This document shows positions 1 through 9,188 of a stretch of 64,000 nt of DNA, piece after piece. The stretch lies in assembly GCF_021739485.1 (NCBI RefSeq), contig NZ_JAJFNK010000002.1, forward strand, positions 222,465-286,464, given 5' to 3'. Each line of letters opens with the position of its first letter. Position 1 is the stretch's first letter. The notes under the pieces are model-generated. The model searched no databases, was not told the DNA's origin, and saw only the letters and a list, made by a program, of their open reading frames with translations. This stretch comes from Alicyclobacillus tolerans (lineage in GTDB: Bacteria; Bacillota; Bacilli; Alicyclobacillales; Alicyclobacillaceae). A program made the position numbers and the translations under genes.

Positions 1-66
1 GACGTGGAACAAATTGCACAACTGTCAGGAGGACTGGACCATGGACCGGATCTTGCAGGCGTTTAA
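1..66 (+). CDS. trpB: Tryptophan synthase beta chain, C-terminal end only (partial)
   Basis: Frame 1 is open from the window edge to a TAA at 64-66 and encodes a 21-residue tail beginning DVEQIAQL. This resembles the GDKDV-type C-terminus of TrpB, the PLP enzyme that joins indole and serine. The gene upstream of trpA is normally trpB. The end overlaps the trpA start by 26 bases, so the two would be translationally coupled. Only the tail is visible, so the call rests on position and a short motif. Confidence 0.7.
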   Translation, partial: DVEQIAQLSGGLDHGPDLAGV

Positions 67-850
67 GGAATGCGGCAAAAAAGCTGCCTTGATTCCGTTT
101 CTCACCGCCGGAGATCCGACCTTCGACGCATCGCTGCAGATGTTTCAAAGCGTCCTCTCTTCCGGCGCAGACCTCGTGGAAATTGGGGTGCCCTATTCAG
201 ACCCGTTGGCGGACGGGCCGGTCATCCAGGCGGCCTCACTGCGCAGCTTAAAAGGGGAGTTCAAGCTGCCGCGCGCGTTTGAATTGACCGCCGAATTGAG
301 AAAGCACACCGACAAAGGGTTGGTCCTCTTCTCGTATATCAATCCGGTCTTACAGTACACGCCGCAGCGGTTTTTTAGCGATGCGAAGGCGTCCGGAGCG
401 GATGGCATTATTGTCCCGGACCTGCCTTTTGAAGAAAGCGAAGCCATCCGGACCATGGCGGACGATTACGGGATTGCTCTGATTCCGCTGATTACGCCGA
501 CGTCTGGAGACGATCGCATTGAAGCCATCGCCAGCCATGCCCGCGGATTTGTGTACTGCGTGGCTGCGCTCGGAGTTACTGGAGAACGGGCGAAACTGTC
601 CAACCGGGTGGAAGAGTTGGTGCAAAAAGCAAGGCTGTACACAGACGCTCCGATCGCGGTCGGGTTTGGCGTCAGCGGGCCCGACCAGGCTAAGGCCATT
701 GCTTCGTACAGCGACGGCGTGATCGTCGGCAGCGCATTCATCCGCCGAGTGGAACAGGCTTTGGGTGCAAGTGGTGAAGTTCAAGTCGAGGCTCTGACAG
801 AGGCAGTAGGGCGGTTTGCCGCGGAACTTGCGCAGGCGATGGTCTACTAG
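41..850 (+). CDS. trpA: Tryptophan synthase alpha chain
   Basis: TrpA cleaves indole-3-glycerol phosphate to indole and glyceraldehyde 3-phosphate and passes indole to TrpB through the alpha-beta tunnel. The 269-residue TIM barrel has the family length. The catalytic Glu lies at about residue 47 (VEIGVPYSDP) and the catalytic Asp at about 58 (LADGP). The phosphate-binding GFGVSGP loop follows near residue 208. The ATG at 41 is preceded by AGGAGG with 8-9 base spacing. A TTG at 14 is in frame but lacks a ribosome binding site. A hairpin after the stop suggests this ends the trp operon. Confidence 0.97.
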   Translation: MDRILQAFKECGKKAALIPFLTAGDPTFDASLQMFQSVLSSGADLVEIGVPYSDPLADGPVIQAASLRSLKGEFKLPRAFELTAELRKHTDKGLVLFSYINPVLQYTPQRFFSDAKASGADGIIVPDLPFEESEAIRTMADDYGIALIPLITPTSGDDRIEAIASHARGFVYCVAALGVTGERAKLSNRVEELVQKARLYTDAPIAVGFGVSGPDQAKAIASYSDGVIVGSAFIRRVEQALGASGEVQVEALTEAVGRFAAELAQAMVY

Positions 851-875
851 CCCAGGGCTACACCCTGGGAAATTT
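851..875 (+). terminator. Hairpin after trpA, likely weak terminator
   Basis: CCCAGGG (851-857) pairs with CCCTGGG (863-869) around a five-base loop and is followed by AAATTT. The stem is strong but the U-run is short. It separates the trp genes from aroF. Confidence 0.55.
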
Positions 876-880
876 AGTAC

Positions 881-909
881 TTGACTTCGCTAGACAAAAC
901 ACTTACGTT
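881..909 (+). promoter_or_regulatory. Candidate sigma-A promoter of aroF
   Basis: TTGACT at 881-886 is followed after 17 bases by TACGTT at 904-909. The -35 box is good and the -10 box is poor. It lies between the trpA hairpin and aroF, leaving a leader of roughly 35 bases. Confidence 0.4.
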
Positions 910-949
910 AAATGAAATCTTCTGATACGGAAAGGGAGAGGGAGCGAAC

Positions 950-1987
950 ATGATTGTGGTCATGAAGGAAGGCGCGCACCAAGAGCAGATTGACAACGTG
1001 GCAAAACTTCTGCAGAGCAAAGGCCTTGGCGTTCACATTTCACAGGGCGCTGAAAAGACCATCATTGGCATCATTGGTCCTAAAGAAAGAGTGTTTGAAC
1101 TTCCAATGGAGACGCTGCCCGGCGTAGAAAAAGTCGTAACGGTCAGCAATCCCTTTAAATTGGCAAGCCGGGCGTTTCATCCGCAGGACACTCTCATCCA
1201 AGTGGGCGATCACGTCATTGGCGGAGCGCATCCTACCATTATGGCCGGCCCATGTTCCGTGGAAAGCCGTGAACAAATCCTTGAAATTGCGCGTTTTGTG
1301 AAGCAAGTAGGGGGACACATCCTTCGCGGAGGTGCGTTCAAACCCCGTTCCTCTCCGTATTCGTTCCAGGGACTTGGCGAACAAGGCCTAAAGTACCTTG
1401 CAGAAGCCAGGGAAGAAACCGGCCTGCCCATAGTTTCGGAAATTATGGAAATTGAAACTCTCCCATTGATGTCTGACTATGTGGACGTCTTCCAAATCGG
1501 TGCACGCAACATGCAAAATTATCCGCTTCTCAGGGCGGTTGGCAAAACCAACAAGCCCGTATTGTTGAAGCGCGGCCTTTCAGCGACGATTGAAGAGTGG
1601 CTGATGTCCGCAGAGTACATTCTGTCCGAGGGAAACCCGAACGTGATTTTGTGCGAGCGCGGCATTCGCACCTTTGAAACTTATACTCGCAATACCCTGG
1701 ACCTCAACGCCGTTCCAGTCGTACAGCACCTTTCCCACCTACCCGTCATCGTCGACCCCAGTCACGGCGTCGGCAAGTGGAAATACGTGACGGCCATGGC
1801 CCGCGCCGGTATCGCGGCGGGTGCAAACGGTCTTATTGTGGAAATCCACCCCAATCCTTCGGAAGCGTTGTCGGATGGCCCGCAATCGTTGACGCTGGAC
1901 AATTTTGCTTCCATGGTGCAGGAAGTGACCCGCATCTCTGAAGCACTGAATGCTGTCGGTGAAGACCTGTATGTCGCGAAAAACTGA
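950..1987 (+). CDS. aroF: 3-deoxy-7-phosphoheptulonate synthase with N-terminal regulatory domain
   Basis: DAHP synthase condenses phosphoenolpyruvate and erythrose 4-phosphate, the first committed step of the shikimate pathway. Residues 1-70 form a small ferredoxin/ACT-like domain. The catalytic barrel starts near residue 85 and carries AGPCSVE (99-105), with the metal-binding Cys, and GGAFKPR (127-133). This domain order is that of the type I-beta enzymes found in Thermotoga and many Firmicutes, where the N-terminal domain mediates feedback inhibition by tyrosine or phenylalanine. The ATG at 950 follows a GGGAG-type site. The end overlaps tyrA by 17 bases. Confidence 0.96.
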   Translation: MIVVMKEGAHQEQIDNVAKLLQSKGLGVHISQGAEKTIIGIIGPKERVFELPMETLPGVEKVVTVSNPFKLASRAFHPQDTLIQVGDHVIGGAHPTIMAGPCSVESREQILEIARFVKQVGGHILRGGAFKPRSSPYSFQGLGEQGLKYLAEAREETGLPIVSEIMEIETLPLMSDYVDVFQIGARNMQNYPLLRAVGKTNKPVLLKRGLSATIEEWLMSAEYILSEGNPNVILCERGIRTFETYTRNTLDLNAVPVVQHLSHLPVIVDPSHGVGKWKYVTAMARAGIAAGANGLIVEIHPNPSEALSDGPQSLTLDNFASMVQEVTRISEALNAVGEDLYVAKN

Positions 1988-2891
1988 GTTTGTGTCCACA
2001 AACGGGCCGCAATCGGTGCTTGTCATCGGTTGCGGCCTCATTGGCACGTCGTTGGCGCTGGCTTTGAGACAAGCCTATCCAGACTGCGCCATCGACGGGG
2101 TTGAGGTGTTTGAAAACCACCGGCGCGAGGCTGAGAAAAAGGGTGTATTCCGGACAGTGTACGGCGACGTTCCCACTCACACGGGTGAGACGGCTTCGGG
2201 AGAGCTCAAAGAGGACGTCTACGACTTGGCGGTCATCGCAGTCCCTGTCGACGCCGCATGCGCCATTTTGCCGCACCTCAACGGCATTGCGCAGTGGATT
2301 ATGGACGTCTGCAGCATTAAACGTCCGGTTTGCAAGGCTGCCAAATCGGCGGGGCTTGAAGCCAAGTTTGCACCCAGTCACCCGATGGCCGGCCTGTCTT
2401 CTGCAGGACCTGGTCAGGGCAGGGGAGACTTGTTTACAGGGCGCACCTGGATCTGCCTCAATCACTGGCCAGCCTGCCGCGTGGTCGAACCGGTCTTGAC
2501 CGCGCTCGGAGCACGCGTGGTTTTTCTCGATTCCGCAGAAGAACACGATGCCGCAATGGCTGCAGTCAGCCACGGCATTCACGTGGTTTCGTTAGCCGCA
2601 ATCCTGGCGTACGCACAGGCACAGGACGAGGCACAAGCGCATTGGCCTTTGTTGACAGGCCCTGGATTTCGAGACGTGACGCGATTAAGCAGTTCGTCCA
2701 GCAGCTTTTGGATTAGCACGCTGCTCGAAAACCGCGATTTTGTCATCCCCCAAATCGATCGCGTACAGCGCGAACTTGAGCGCTTTAAACAGGTTTTAGA
2801 GTCCGGAGATCCTGCCCAACTGAAGGACATCCTTGACGAGTCCAGGCAGGAACGGCTCAAATGGAAGGAGCATACCCATGACCCAGGTTGA
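1971..2891 (+). CDS. tyrA: Prephenate dehydrogenase
   Basis: TyrA oxidatively decarboxylates prephenate to 4-hydroxyphenylpyruvate in tyrosine synthesis. The NAD-binding fold begins at residues 18-25 (VIGCGLIG). The substrate-binding region includes SHPMAG, and the helical C-terminal domain follows. At 306 residues it is shorter than the B. subtilis enzyme and lacks the C-terminal ACT domain, so feedback control may rest on the upstream DAHP synthase. The chosen ATG lies inside the end of aroF and its ribosome binding site is weak, so translation is probably coupled. The last 14 bases overlap aroA. Confidence 0.93.
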   Translation: MSRKTEFVSTNGPQSVLVIGCGLIGTSLALALRQAYPDCAIDGVEVFENHRREAEKKGVFRTVYGDVPTHTGETASGELKEDVYDLAVIAVPVDAACAILPHLNGIAQWIMDVCSIKRPVCKAAKSAGLEAKFAPSHPMAGLSSAGPGQGRGDLFTGRTWICLNHWPACRVVEPVLTALGARVVFLDSAEEHDAAMAAVSHGIHVVSLAAILAYAQAQDEAQAHWPLLTGPGFRDVTRLSSSSSSFWISTLLENRDFVIPQIDRVQRELERFKQVLESGDPAQLKDILDESRQERLKWKEHTHDPG

Positions 2892-4227
2892 AACAGCAGT
2901 TCTAAACCGGCGCTTTACACCTGCTCCGGCCCTGAAAGGGACCGTTGACGTCCCCGGAGACAAATCCATCACGCACCGGGCGATTCTGTTTGGACTGCTG
3001 TCGGAAGGCACAACTGCGGTTGAGGGTTGGCTCGATGCCGGGGACTGCCGCTCTTCGCTGCAGGTGGCGCAAGCGCTCGGCGCGGCAGTACAGGTCAATT
3101 CCGACAAACTGTCTATCGTCGGAACGGGCGGCAACCTGTCCGAACCCTCCGATGTGTTGGACTGCGGCAATTCGGGGACGACGACGCGAATGTTTTTGGG
3201 GGCACTTGCGGCCAAAGTTCCGTTCGCCTGTGTTACGGGGGATGCGTCCTTGCGGCGCCGGCCCATGAGGAGGGTCATTGATCCGCTTCGTCAGATGGGC
3301 GCTGCCATTACTGCGCGCTCGGACAACTTTGCACCTTTTGCCGTCTCCGGACAACCACTGCACGGGATTGAGTACACTCTTCCAGTTGCTAGTGCACAGG
3401 TCAAATCCGCTGTTTTGGTGGCAGGTGTACTCGCCAAGACTGGGGCAACGGTCGTGATCGAGCCGGAACCGTCTCGGGACCACACCGAAAACATGCTTCG
3501 GGCGTTTGGCGCTGACATTCGCGTCGAACGAACCCAAAACGCAACGCGTATTGCGGTTTCGCCAAACCAAGTTCTCAAAGCCACACACGTCAAAGTGCCA
3601 GGCGACATCTCTTCCGCCGCGTTTATTTTGGCCGCTGCTGCTCTCGTTCCAGGTTCGCATGTGACAGTCAGGGGCATTGGTCTGAATCCCACGCGCGCTG
3701 GGTTTCTCGAGGTCCTGAAACGCATGGGGGCCAACATCTCCATGTCCAATGTAGAAACAGTGGCAGGCGAAGCCATCGGCGACGTTACCGTTTCCTATGG
3801 CCCGCTTCAAGGAACAGACATCGCACCGCACGAGGTCCCGAGCCTGATTGACGAACTTCCGATTCTTGCAATCCTCGGAGCGTATGCTGCGGGGACGACA
3901 ACCGTAAGCGGGGCAGGCGAACTGAGAGTCAAAGAAACAGATCGGATCTCTGCGATTGTCGAAGGCCTCACAAAGGTCGGCGTACAAGCCTCGGAGCGGC
4001 TAGATGGATTCGAGGTACTTGGAACCGGCGGTTGTGTCCCGGGCGGAAGCATTGATAGCCATAAGGACCACCGCATCGCCATGAGTTTTGCAGTGTGCGG
4101 ACTGGCTTCAGAAACGGCTGTCGAAGTTCGCGATTGGGACTGTGTCAACATTTCCTACCCGTCGTTTTTGCAAACCTTTGAACGCCTCGGGGTTTCGGTT
4201 CCTTCCGTTTCGTCGACTGGCGAGTGA
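2878..4227 (+). CDS. aroA: 3-phosphoshikimate 1-carboxyvinyltransferase (EPSP synthase)
   Basis: The enzyme transfers the enolpyruvyl group of PEP to shikimate 3-phosphate. Visible motifs are VPGDKSITHR (Lys29, Ser30 bind PEP and S3P), CGNSGTTTR, the RRRPMRR loop, ELRVKETDR and HKDHRIAMS. The 449-residue length matches the family, and the NSGTT motif resembles the B. subtilis enzyme. An AAGGAG site eight bases before the ATG supports the start. It overlaps tyrA by 14 bases and ends the aro block; a terminator hairpin begins about 45 bases after the stop. Confidence 0.97.
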   Translation: MTQVETAVLNRRFTPAPALKGTVDVPGDKSITHRAILFGLLSEGTTAVEGWLDAGDCRSSLQVAQALGAAVQVNSDKLSIVGTGGNLSEPSDVLDCGNSGTTTRMFLGALAAKVPFACVTGDASLRRRPMRRVIDPLRQMGAAITARSDNFAPFAVSGQPLHGIEYTLPVASAQVKSAVLVAGVLAKTGATVVIEPEPSRDHTENMLRAFGADIRVERTQNATRIAVSPNQVLKATHVKVPGDISSAAFILAAAALVPGSHVTVRGIGLNPTRAGFLEVLKRMGANISMSNVETVAGEAIGDVTVSYGPLQGTDIAPHEVPSLIDELPILAILGAYAAGTTTVSGAGELRVKETDRISAIVEGLTKVGVQASERLDGFEVLGTGGCVPGGSIDSHKDHRIAMSFAVCGLASETAVEVRDWDCVNISYPSFLQTFERLGVSVPSVSSTGE

Positions 4228-4272
4228 TTGTCAGCGGCAGAAGCTTCAACGAGTCAGTCATGGGTTCGGGGA

Positions 4273-4301
4273 GGGTCCGCGACAGGACCCCCGAATTTTT
4301 T
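4273..4301 (+). terminator. Intrinsic terminator of the aro block
   Basis: GGGTCC (4273-4278) pairs with GGACCC (4285-4290) over a six-base loop, followed by CCGAATTTTTT. Confidence 0.8.
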
Positions 4302-4327
4302 AGGTCAACTGTTCTGAATATTGCGTC

Positions 4328-4356
4328 TTGACAGCGCTTCCATGACAGGTTATCAT
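4328..4356 (+). promoter_or_regulatory. Near-consensus sigma-A promoter in the aroA-helicase gap
   Basis: TTGACA at 4328-4333 and TATCAT at 4351-4356 are separated by exactly 17 bases. Transcription should begin near 4363. No ribosome binding site or open frame follows before the terminator at 4411-4438, so the product looks like a short RNA. Confidence 0.75.
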
Positions 4357-4362
4357 TTGAGT

Positions 4363-4438
4363 CGAAGGGTGTTGTGTTCTGATTTCTCTCCACTCCTAGC
4401 AAGAACATTTGGAATCCACGGATGGATTCCTTTTTTTT
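4363..4438 (+). ncRNA. Candidate small RNA of about 75 nt with pyrimidine-rich loop
   Basis: It is bounded by the promoter above and by an intrinsic terminator: GGAATCC (4411-4417), a six-base loop, GGATTCC (4424-4430), then eight T. Upstream of the terminator TGTTCT (4375-4380) can pair with AGAACA (4402-4407). That pairing exposes a 21-base loop containing TCTCTCC and ACTCCT, which are complementary to Shine-Dalgarno sequences. This suggests a regulator that pairs with mRNA leaders. Alternatively it is a premature-termination leader of the helicase gene downstream. I recognise no known RNA family. Confidence 0.5.
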
Positions 4439-4632
4439 GTCTTTTTTTGATGTTCTCTTTGAATTTTCTTTGACGTTCTCTTTGCCCCTCCCGTTCCCTC
4501 GTTTCATGCCGCACGGGCGATTCCCAGATTCTTGTATACCCAACCACCGGAAAAGTCATACTTAGAAAAGATACCAAATCCGCCAATGCTCGTGGTGTGG
4601 ACGGGTAAAGCAAACATAAAAGGGGGAGCAAC
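4439..4632 (+). other. Leader region of the helicase locus with a 16-base repeat
   Basis: A pyrimidine-rich tract contains two copies of TTTGAYGTTCTCTTTG at 4446-4461 and 4469-4484, differing at one position, with a 23-base period. A weak promoter-like pair (TTGTAT at 4532, CATACT at 4557) lies further down. No gene is apparent. Confidence 0.45.
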
Positions 4633-6303
4633 ATGACGGCATTTCTGTATGTCCAAGGGGATGGGACGTTGCTGGTACAGTCCGACCACCCTGCCTACGA
4701 TGCGGCCAGAGCCACGTTGCTCACGTTTACGGAATTGTCGCAGCGCCTTGACCCCATTCACGTGTACCAAATGCGCCCAATCACTCTCTGGCAAGCTGCT
4801 TCCCTGGGCGCTTCGGCACGAGGAATCCTTACATTTTTACGCAAACACGCCGCACACCCGATTCCATATGCGCTCCAACAACTCGTCGTGGAGGAAATGA
4901 GCAAATCGGGGAAGTTGTCGCTGCAACAAGGGGGAAACGACCGCATTGTACTGCGCGGTGACGCGGGGTTTCTCTCGATTGCGAAAAAAATGCCGGGAAT
5001 GAAGCGGCTTCTCCTAGAATCGCAGCCGGAAGGGCTGGTCTTTAACTCCCGCCATCGCGCGGACGTCAAACGCTTGCTCGCGTCCAACGGGTATCCAGTA
5101 TTTGACCGGGTCGGATACCGCGTTGCGCCGTCCATCCCGTTTTCCTGGTTGCAAAATACCGAACTGCGCGACTACCAGTCGAAAGCGATTCAAAGCTTTT
5201 TTGACGCGTCCCGCGAGCACAGTGGAGTCGTTGTCCTCCCTTGCGGTGCAGGCAAAACACTCGTGGGAATTGGAATTCTTCAACAGTTGCAGATGCACGC
5301 TTTGATTCTCACCCCGAACGAGACCTCGGCTCAACAGTGGCGCCGTGAATTTCTTGAACGAACGGACCTGACTGGCGAGGAGGTTTCGATGTACGCGCCG
5401 GACAAGCCACTGACGCCGATAACCATCACTACTTACCAAAGGGTAACCGCGAAAACCCGGAAAGGGGAGCGCCCGCACCTGACCACATTAACCAGCTACC
5501 CGTGGGGGATTGTCGTTTACGATGAAGTGCATATGCTTCCTGCTCCGCTGTTCCGGCTCGCGGCGGACCTGCAAAGCGCTCGAAGGCTCGGTCTTACAGC
5601 GACCCTCGTCCGCGAGGACGGAGCGGAAGCGGACGTCTTCAGTTTGATTGGGTCCAAGTGTTACGAAGTGCCTTGGAAGCAACTTGAGCAGGCAGGCTAC
5701 CTGGCTTCTGTGCGCTGCGTCGAAGTGCGGGTGGCATTGCCGCCCGCTCAACAAGCGGTCTACCAGCAGGCGCAAATGAGGGAAAAGCACAAAATCGCCT
5801 CGCTGAATCCGGCGAAGGTGGATGTATTAAAGCAGATTCTGCAACAACACACGGGAGAGGGCGTGTTGATCCTCGGGCACTATTTAGATTTGCTCACTGC
5901 GATTGCAAGCGATTTAAACTGTCCGCTGCTTACGGGCCAGACCCCGCAAGACGAACGGCTGGTGTGGCTCAACAAGTTTCGCAGCGGGGAGATTCGCTGC
6001 TTGGTGTTGTCTCGCATTGCGAATATGGCTGTGGACTTGCCAAGTGCTTCTGTGGCCATACAGGTGTCCGGATTATTTGGCTCTCGTCAAGAAGAGGCAC
6101 AGCGTTTGGGGCGGTTGCTCAGGCCTAAGACCTCCCAAGGTGTGTTTTACAGCCTTGTCAGCGAAAACACGGTTGAAGAGCGAATGTCCAGCCACCGCCA
6201 GCTCTACCTGGTGGAACAAGGGTACGACTACGAGATCGTTGCAAGCCAAGAGATTGCACAAGAAAGGGTGATTGACCGTGAAGCTGTCGGAATGCCTGAA
6301 TGA
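4633..6303 (+). CDS. XPB-like superfamily 2 DNA helicase
   Basis: This 556-residue protein has an N-terminal region of about 170 residues, then a RecA-type helicase core. Seen motifs are PCGAGKT (Walker A, about 202-208), DEVH (about 297-300), GLTATLVREDG (motif III and the RED-like segment typical of XPB/Rad25 proteins) and QRLGRLLRPK (motif VI, about 490-499). XPB helicases open DNA in repair and transcription. The ATG is preceded by AAAGGGGGAG. The next gene overlaps by 26 bases and encodes a protein resembling the XPB/Ssl2 N-terminal accessory domain, so the two probably act together. The biological role in bacteria is poorly defined. Confidence 0.88.
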   Translation: MTAFLYVQGDGTLLVQSDHPAYDAARATLLTFTELSQRLDPIHVYQMRPITLWQAASLGASARGILTFLRKHAAHPIPYALQQLVVEEMSKSGKLSLQQGGNDRIVLRGDAGFLSIAKKMPGMKRLLLESQPEGLVFNSRHRADVKRLLASNGYPVFDRVGYRVAPSIPFSWLQNTELRDYQSKAIQSFFDASREHSGVVVLPCGAGKTLVGIGILQQLQMHALILTPNETSAQQWRREFLERTDLTGEEVSMYAPDKPLTPITITTYQRVTAKTRKGERPHLTTLTSYPWGIVVYDEVHMLPAPLFRLAADLQSARRLGLTATLVREDGAEADVFSLIGSKCYEVPWKQLEQAGYLASVRCVEVRVALPPAQQAVYQQAQMREKHKIASLNPAKVDVLKQILQQHTGEGVLILGHYLDLLTAIASDLNCPLLTGQTPQDERLVWLNKFRSGEIRCLVLSRIANMAVDLPSASVAIQVSGLFGSRQEEAQRLGRLLRPKTSQGVFYSLVSENTVEERMSSHRQLYLVEQGYDYEIVASQEIAQERVIDREAVGMPE

Positions 6304-7657
6304 CGCTGACATTTCCACTTTGCAAAAAATCGCGAAAAAGTACAATTTACCCTGTTCAAGAAATTCCAAAATGGCTCTTCTACAGGAGATTTTGTTCACG
6401 TTCCGGGACCCAGAGTTTCTCAAAGAGCACATCTCCCACTGGCAAAGGGGACGCGAAGAGGCTGTATTAAGGCTGTGCCTTGAGCCTAAAGGAACTTTTT
6501 CCAAAGAAGAACTCCTAGGCATTTTTCAAACCTGCGGTTCGAGTGACCAAAGCATCGAAGAGGTCGTCAGTGAAGGATGGCTGTACCCAACCACCCGTAA
6601 CCAGGGGAGGTTGATGTACTACATTCCCGACGATTTGAGGGTCCCTTTTCGGTCGCAAATTGTAAGAACATTCTCCCAGCAATTGAAAACGTCAGAGGAA
6701 GGGCCTTTGACGTTTCGCGACGAGGGCCTCGCCATGGCTCGCGATTTGGACGTGTTTTTGGAATATCTCAACCACCATACGGTTCGGCTGACGAATGACG
6801 GCAGCATGTACAAGAAAAATCTGCAGCAATTGCTGGAGCTTTTGGAAGTTCCAGAACAGCCCTTGCAGGGCGGCTGGAGGTTCGGTTACGGCCGTCGGTT
6901 TCACGACTATCCGGACCGTTTTGCATTGCTCTACGACTACGCCTATCAACAGCACCTGGTGGAAGAAGCAGAAAGCGGGGAACTGACGTCGGCGGGACGC
7001 GATCACGCTTGGTTCCAAGCCAGCGAGACAGAGCGGCAACGAGGGCTGGTTCGCTTTTACCTCTCATCGTACCGGCGTCCTATTCCGCGGTTGCCGCAGA
7101 TCGTCCAGTTGATTGCCTGGATCGCAGAAAGGTGGGTGCACGGCAATTCCATGTTCAGCGCTTTGAACGTCCTGGTTCGCGAGTACTACTACGATTCTGC
7201 AGAACAGGTATGGCAAAAGCGAATTCTAAACATGTTGATGCACCTTGGTCTCATCCGCACGGGTTTTGACGAAAATGACGAGGTGTGGTTTCAAATCACA
7301 AAACTCGGTCAACAATTGCTAACACCGGACGCAATTCCACAAAGTGTGGACGAGCACAAGGAAAGCAGCCGTATCCTGATTGTCCAGCCCAACTTCGAGA
7401 TTGTTGTAACTGCCGACCAACCGCTTGTAACCCAGGAATTGGCCATGTTTACCGAGCTCAAACAGGCCGGCGCCCTTCGGGTATACCGCCTTACGGAGGA
7501 CACGGTGCAGCGAGGGCTGGCGAACAGCGGATCGATCGCCGATTGGATCGACTTTGTGGATAAATACTCACAAACTCCAATTCCGGGCAATGTTGAGCGT
7601 ACTTTGCGGGAGTGGGAGCATAGAATGAGTAGTAACAAAGGCACTCTCACCTCCTAA
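6278..7657 (+). CDS. Helicase-associated (XPB/Ssl2 N-terminal-like) protein
   Basis: A 459-residue acidic, mostly helical protein with no signal peptide or membrane segment. The N-terminus resembles a SAP/LEM-like DNA-binding helix pair, and the C-terminal third (ILIVQPNFEIVVTADQP, followed by alpha/beta segments) resembles the helicase-associated XPB/Ssl2 N-terminal domain. GTG at 6278 is chosen because AAAGGGTG ends seven bases upstream; a TTG at 6272 is in frame but too close. It overlaps the helicase by 26 bases, implying coupled translation and a complex. The domain assignment is from memory and moderately sure. Confidence 0.7.
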   Translation: MKLSECLNDADISTLQKIAKKYNLPCSRNSKMALLQEILFTFRDPEFLKEHISHWQRGREEAVLRLCLEPKGTFSKEELLGIFQTCGSSDQSIEEVVSEGWLYPTTRNQGRLMYYIPDDLRVPFRSQIVRTFSQQLKTSEEGPLTFRDEGLAMARDLDVFLEYLNHHTVRLTNDGSMYKKNLQQLLELLEVPEQPLQGGWRFGYGRRFHDYPDRFALLYDYAYQQHLVEEAESGELTSAGRDHAWFQASETERQRGLVRFYLSSYRRPIPRLPQIVQLIAWIAERWVHGNSMFSALNVLVREYYYDSAEQVWQKRILNMLMHLGLIRTGFDENDEVWFQITKLGQQLLTPDAIPQSVDEHKESSRILIVQPNFEIVVTADQPLVTQELAMFTELKQAGALRVYRLTEDTVQRGLANSGSIADWIDFVDKYSQTPIPGNVERTLREWEHRMSSNKGTLTS

Positions 7658-7827
7658 AATCCGACAGCCAAGAAAATTTTCTTTCTTCCGCAAGGAGCAG
7701 GCGGTATGTTTGCAGGAAAAACAGACAGAGTAGTCGAATAAAATAATCAAAAAAATCTCACGAATTGTTGGGTCTCTGCAATCTACCTTGGGACAGTTCG
7801 GATACAGCACTCAGGGAGGAGACAACC

Positions 7828-8382
7828 ATGGGGAACACGGTAACAATTGCCGAAAAGAAGCACTTCTTGCGTTGGTTTCTGGCCAATTATCAACTGCAAA
7901 GCCGAGAGGCGGAAATGCTGATGCGCTACATGATGACGCGGGAAAGTGTGTTGCGCAGGGTGCACTTTGTGGAGAATTTTCGCCAATTGCCACGTGTGAT
8001 CGTTGTCTCCACAGTTTGCGTTCAAGTGGCGCCGTTCCGCTACTACAGAAGGAACAAGCCGGTGTCCACCGACGTAGAGCAGGCTTTCTTGGATTTGTAT
8101 CAGCATCCGGATGAAGACGTTTACGTTGGGTTGTATTTCAAGGACCGTGCCACCAGTGCGCCGTATGCTTCTGTCCTCGAAGAGATCACCAGCAACGAAC
8201 TGGAACCTGCGGTCAAGGAAATGATTACCCTTCAGGCCGAATGGATTATCGATCAGGCTGTGCGCGGCTTTCAACGCGCAAAGTTAATGGAAGAAGTCGA
8301 TAGGGCGCTTGACGAAGGAAACCGAAGGCAGTTCTTGGATGCCAGTCGTAGATTGATTGAATTTGATAGCTTAACGTCCTAG
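7828..8382 (+). CDS. reoY: YpiB/ReoY family protein (UPF0302)
   Basis: 184 residues, cytosolic, helical. It matches the YpiB family: a FLRWFLANYQL-like N-terminus, LPRVIVVST, and a C-terminal IDEALD-like helix. In Listeria the homologue ReoY helps the ClpCP protease degrade MurA and so tunes peptidoglycan synthesis; that role is inferred here. GGGAGGAG lies before the ATG at 7828, and an upstream in-frame TTG at 7765 has no ribosome binding site. As in B. subtilis it precedes ypiF and the qcr genes. A hairpin follows the stop. Confidence 0.88.
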   Translation: MGNTVTIAEKKHFLRWFLANYQLQSREAEMLMRYMMTRESVLRRVHFVENFRQLPRVIVVSTVCVQVAPFRYYRRNKPVSTDVEQAFLDLYQHPDEDVYVGLYFKDRATSAPYASVLEEITSNELEPAVKEMITLQAEWIIDQAVRGFQRAKLMEEVDRALDEGNRRQFLDASRRLIEFDSLTS

Positions 8383-8401
8383 CAAAATCCAAGGTTGCAA
8401 G

Positions 8402-8430
8402 GCGTCGGCAGCAAGCCGGCGCTTCTTTCT
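8402..8430 (+). terminator. Terminator after reoY
   Basis: GCGTCGGC (8402-8409) pairs with GCCGGCGC (8415-8422), one G-U pair, followed by TTCTTTCT. Confidence 0.6.
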
Positions 8431-8603
8431 GTGGCCTCTTGCACGAGTTTTAGCGACCTCTGGTACGAATTTCTCCGACCTTGTGCGCGACTTTGTGAGC
8501 GAGCCGCACGGGTTCGACGAACCCTTGGCTTTCACTTCCGATTTGTGGTAACGTCCACTTGTAGTAACTCTTGAAAAAGAGCTTGCGACAAGGAGGTGTC
8601 GTA

Positions 8604-9188
8604 TTGCGGTTCGACCTTTTAACCCCTCACCAATTTACCAACTTCGCGGAATATGTAGATACCCTATACATATCGACTTTCACACCGACGCCGTTGGATG
8701 TCGCGGCACCCCTGGCAGCCAGCAGACTGATTGTGGAAGAAATCAGTCAGCGCGTTATGGACCGCTTTGCGGGCCGCGCCCTTCACTCCCCTTTAGGCGC
8801 GCTTCCCTTGTATGCCGGAGTATCCGAACCCTGGGCGGAGACCCTGCAACAACTTTATCCCCATGTCTTCCGCTACGGATTTGTCCTGTCTGACCGTTGG
8901 CTGACTGAAAAACAAATTCAACTTGTCACGGCGAACACCCAGTGGGTCGTGATGGATTGGTGGCAATGGCTGCGAGCGCGTATACCAAAAACCAGACAAG
9001 CTGATGCGTGGCTGTTTTTGTGCCACGCGACACATAGCTATCAAGCGGCTCCAGAACGAGCCGAGGCAGGATTTGACGAGTCTATCGCAAAGGGAATGGA
9101 AGAGGAAGGCAATCGCCTGATGGAACACATCGCCTCCTGGGTATCTCAAACCATGATGAATACTTGGTATCAAAATAGCTCATTGTGA
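8604..9188 (+). CDS. ypiF: YpiF-like protein (DUF2487)
   Basis: 194 residues beginning LRFDLLTPHQF, as in the DUF2487 family that sits between ypiB and qcrA in Bacillus. No catalytic motif is evident and function is unknown. The TTG at 8604 follows AAGGAGGTG at good spacing; an ATG-free extension from 8571 would include the ribosome binding site itself. Synteny supports the call. The expected next gene, qcrA, is absent. Confidence 0.82.
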   Translation: MRFDLLTPHQFTNFAEYVDTLYISTFTPTPLDVAAPLAASRLIVEEISQRVMDRFAGRALHSPLGALPLYAGVSEPWAETLQQLYPHVFRYGFVLSDRWLTEKQIQLVTANTQWVVMDWWQWLRARIPKTRQADAWLFLCHATHSYQAAPERAEAGFDESIAKGMEEEGNRLMEHIASWVSQTMMNTWYQNSSL

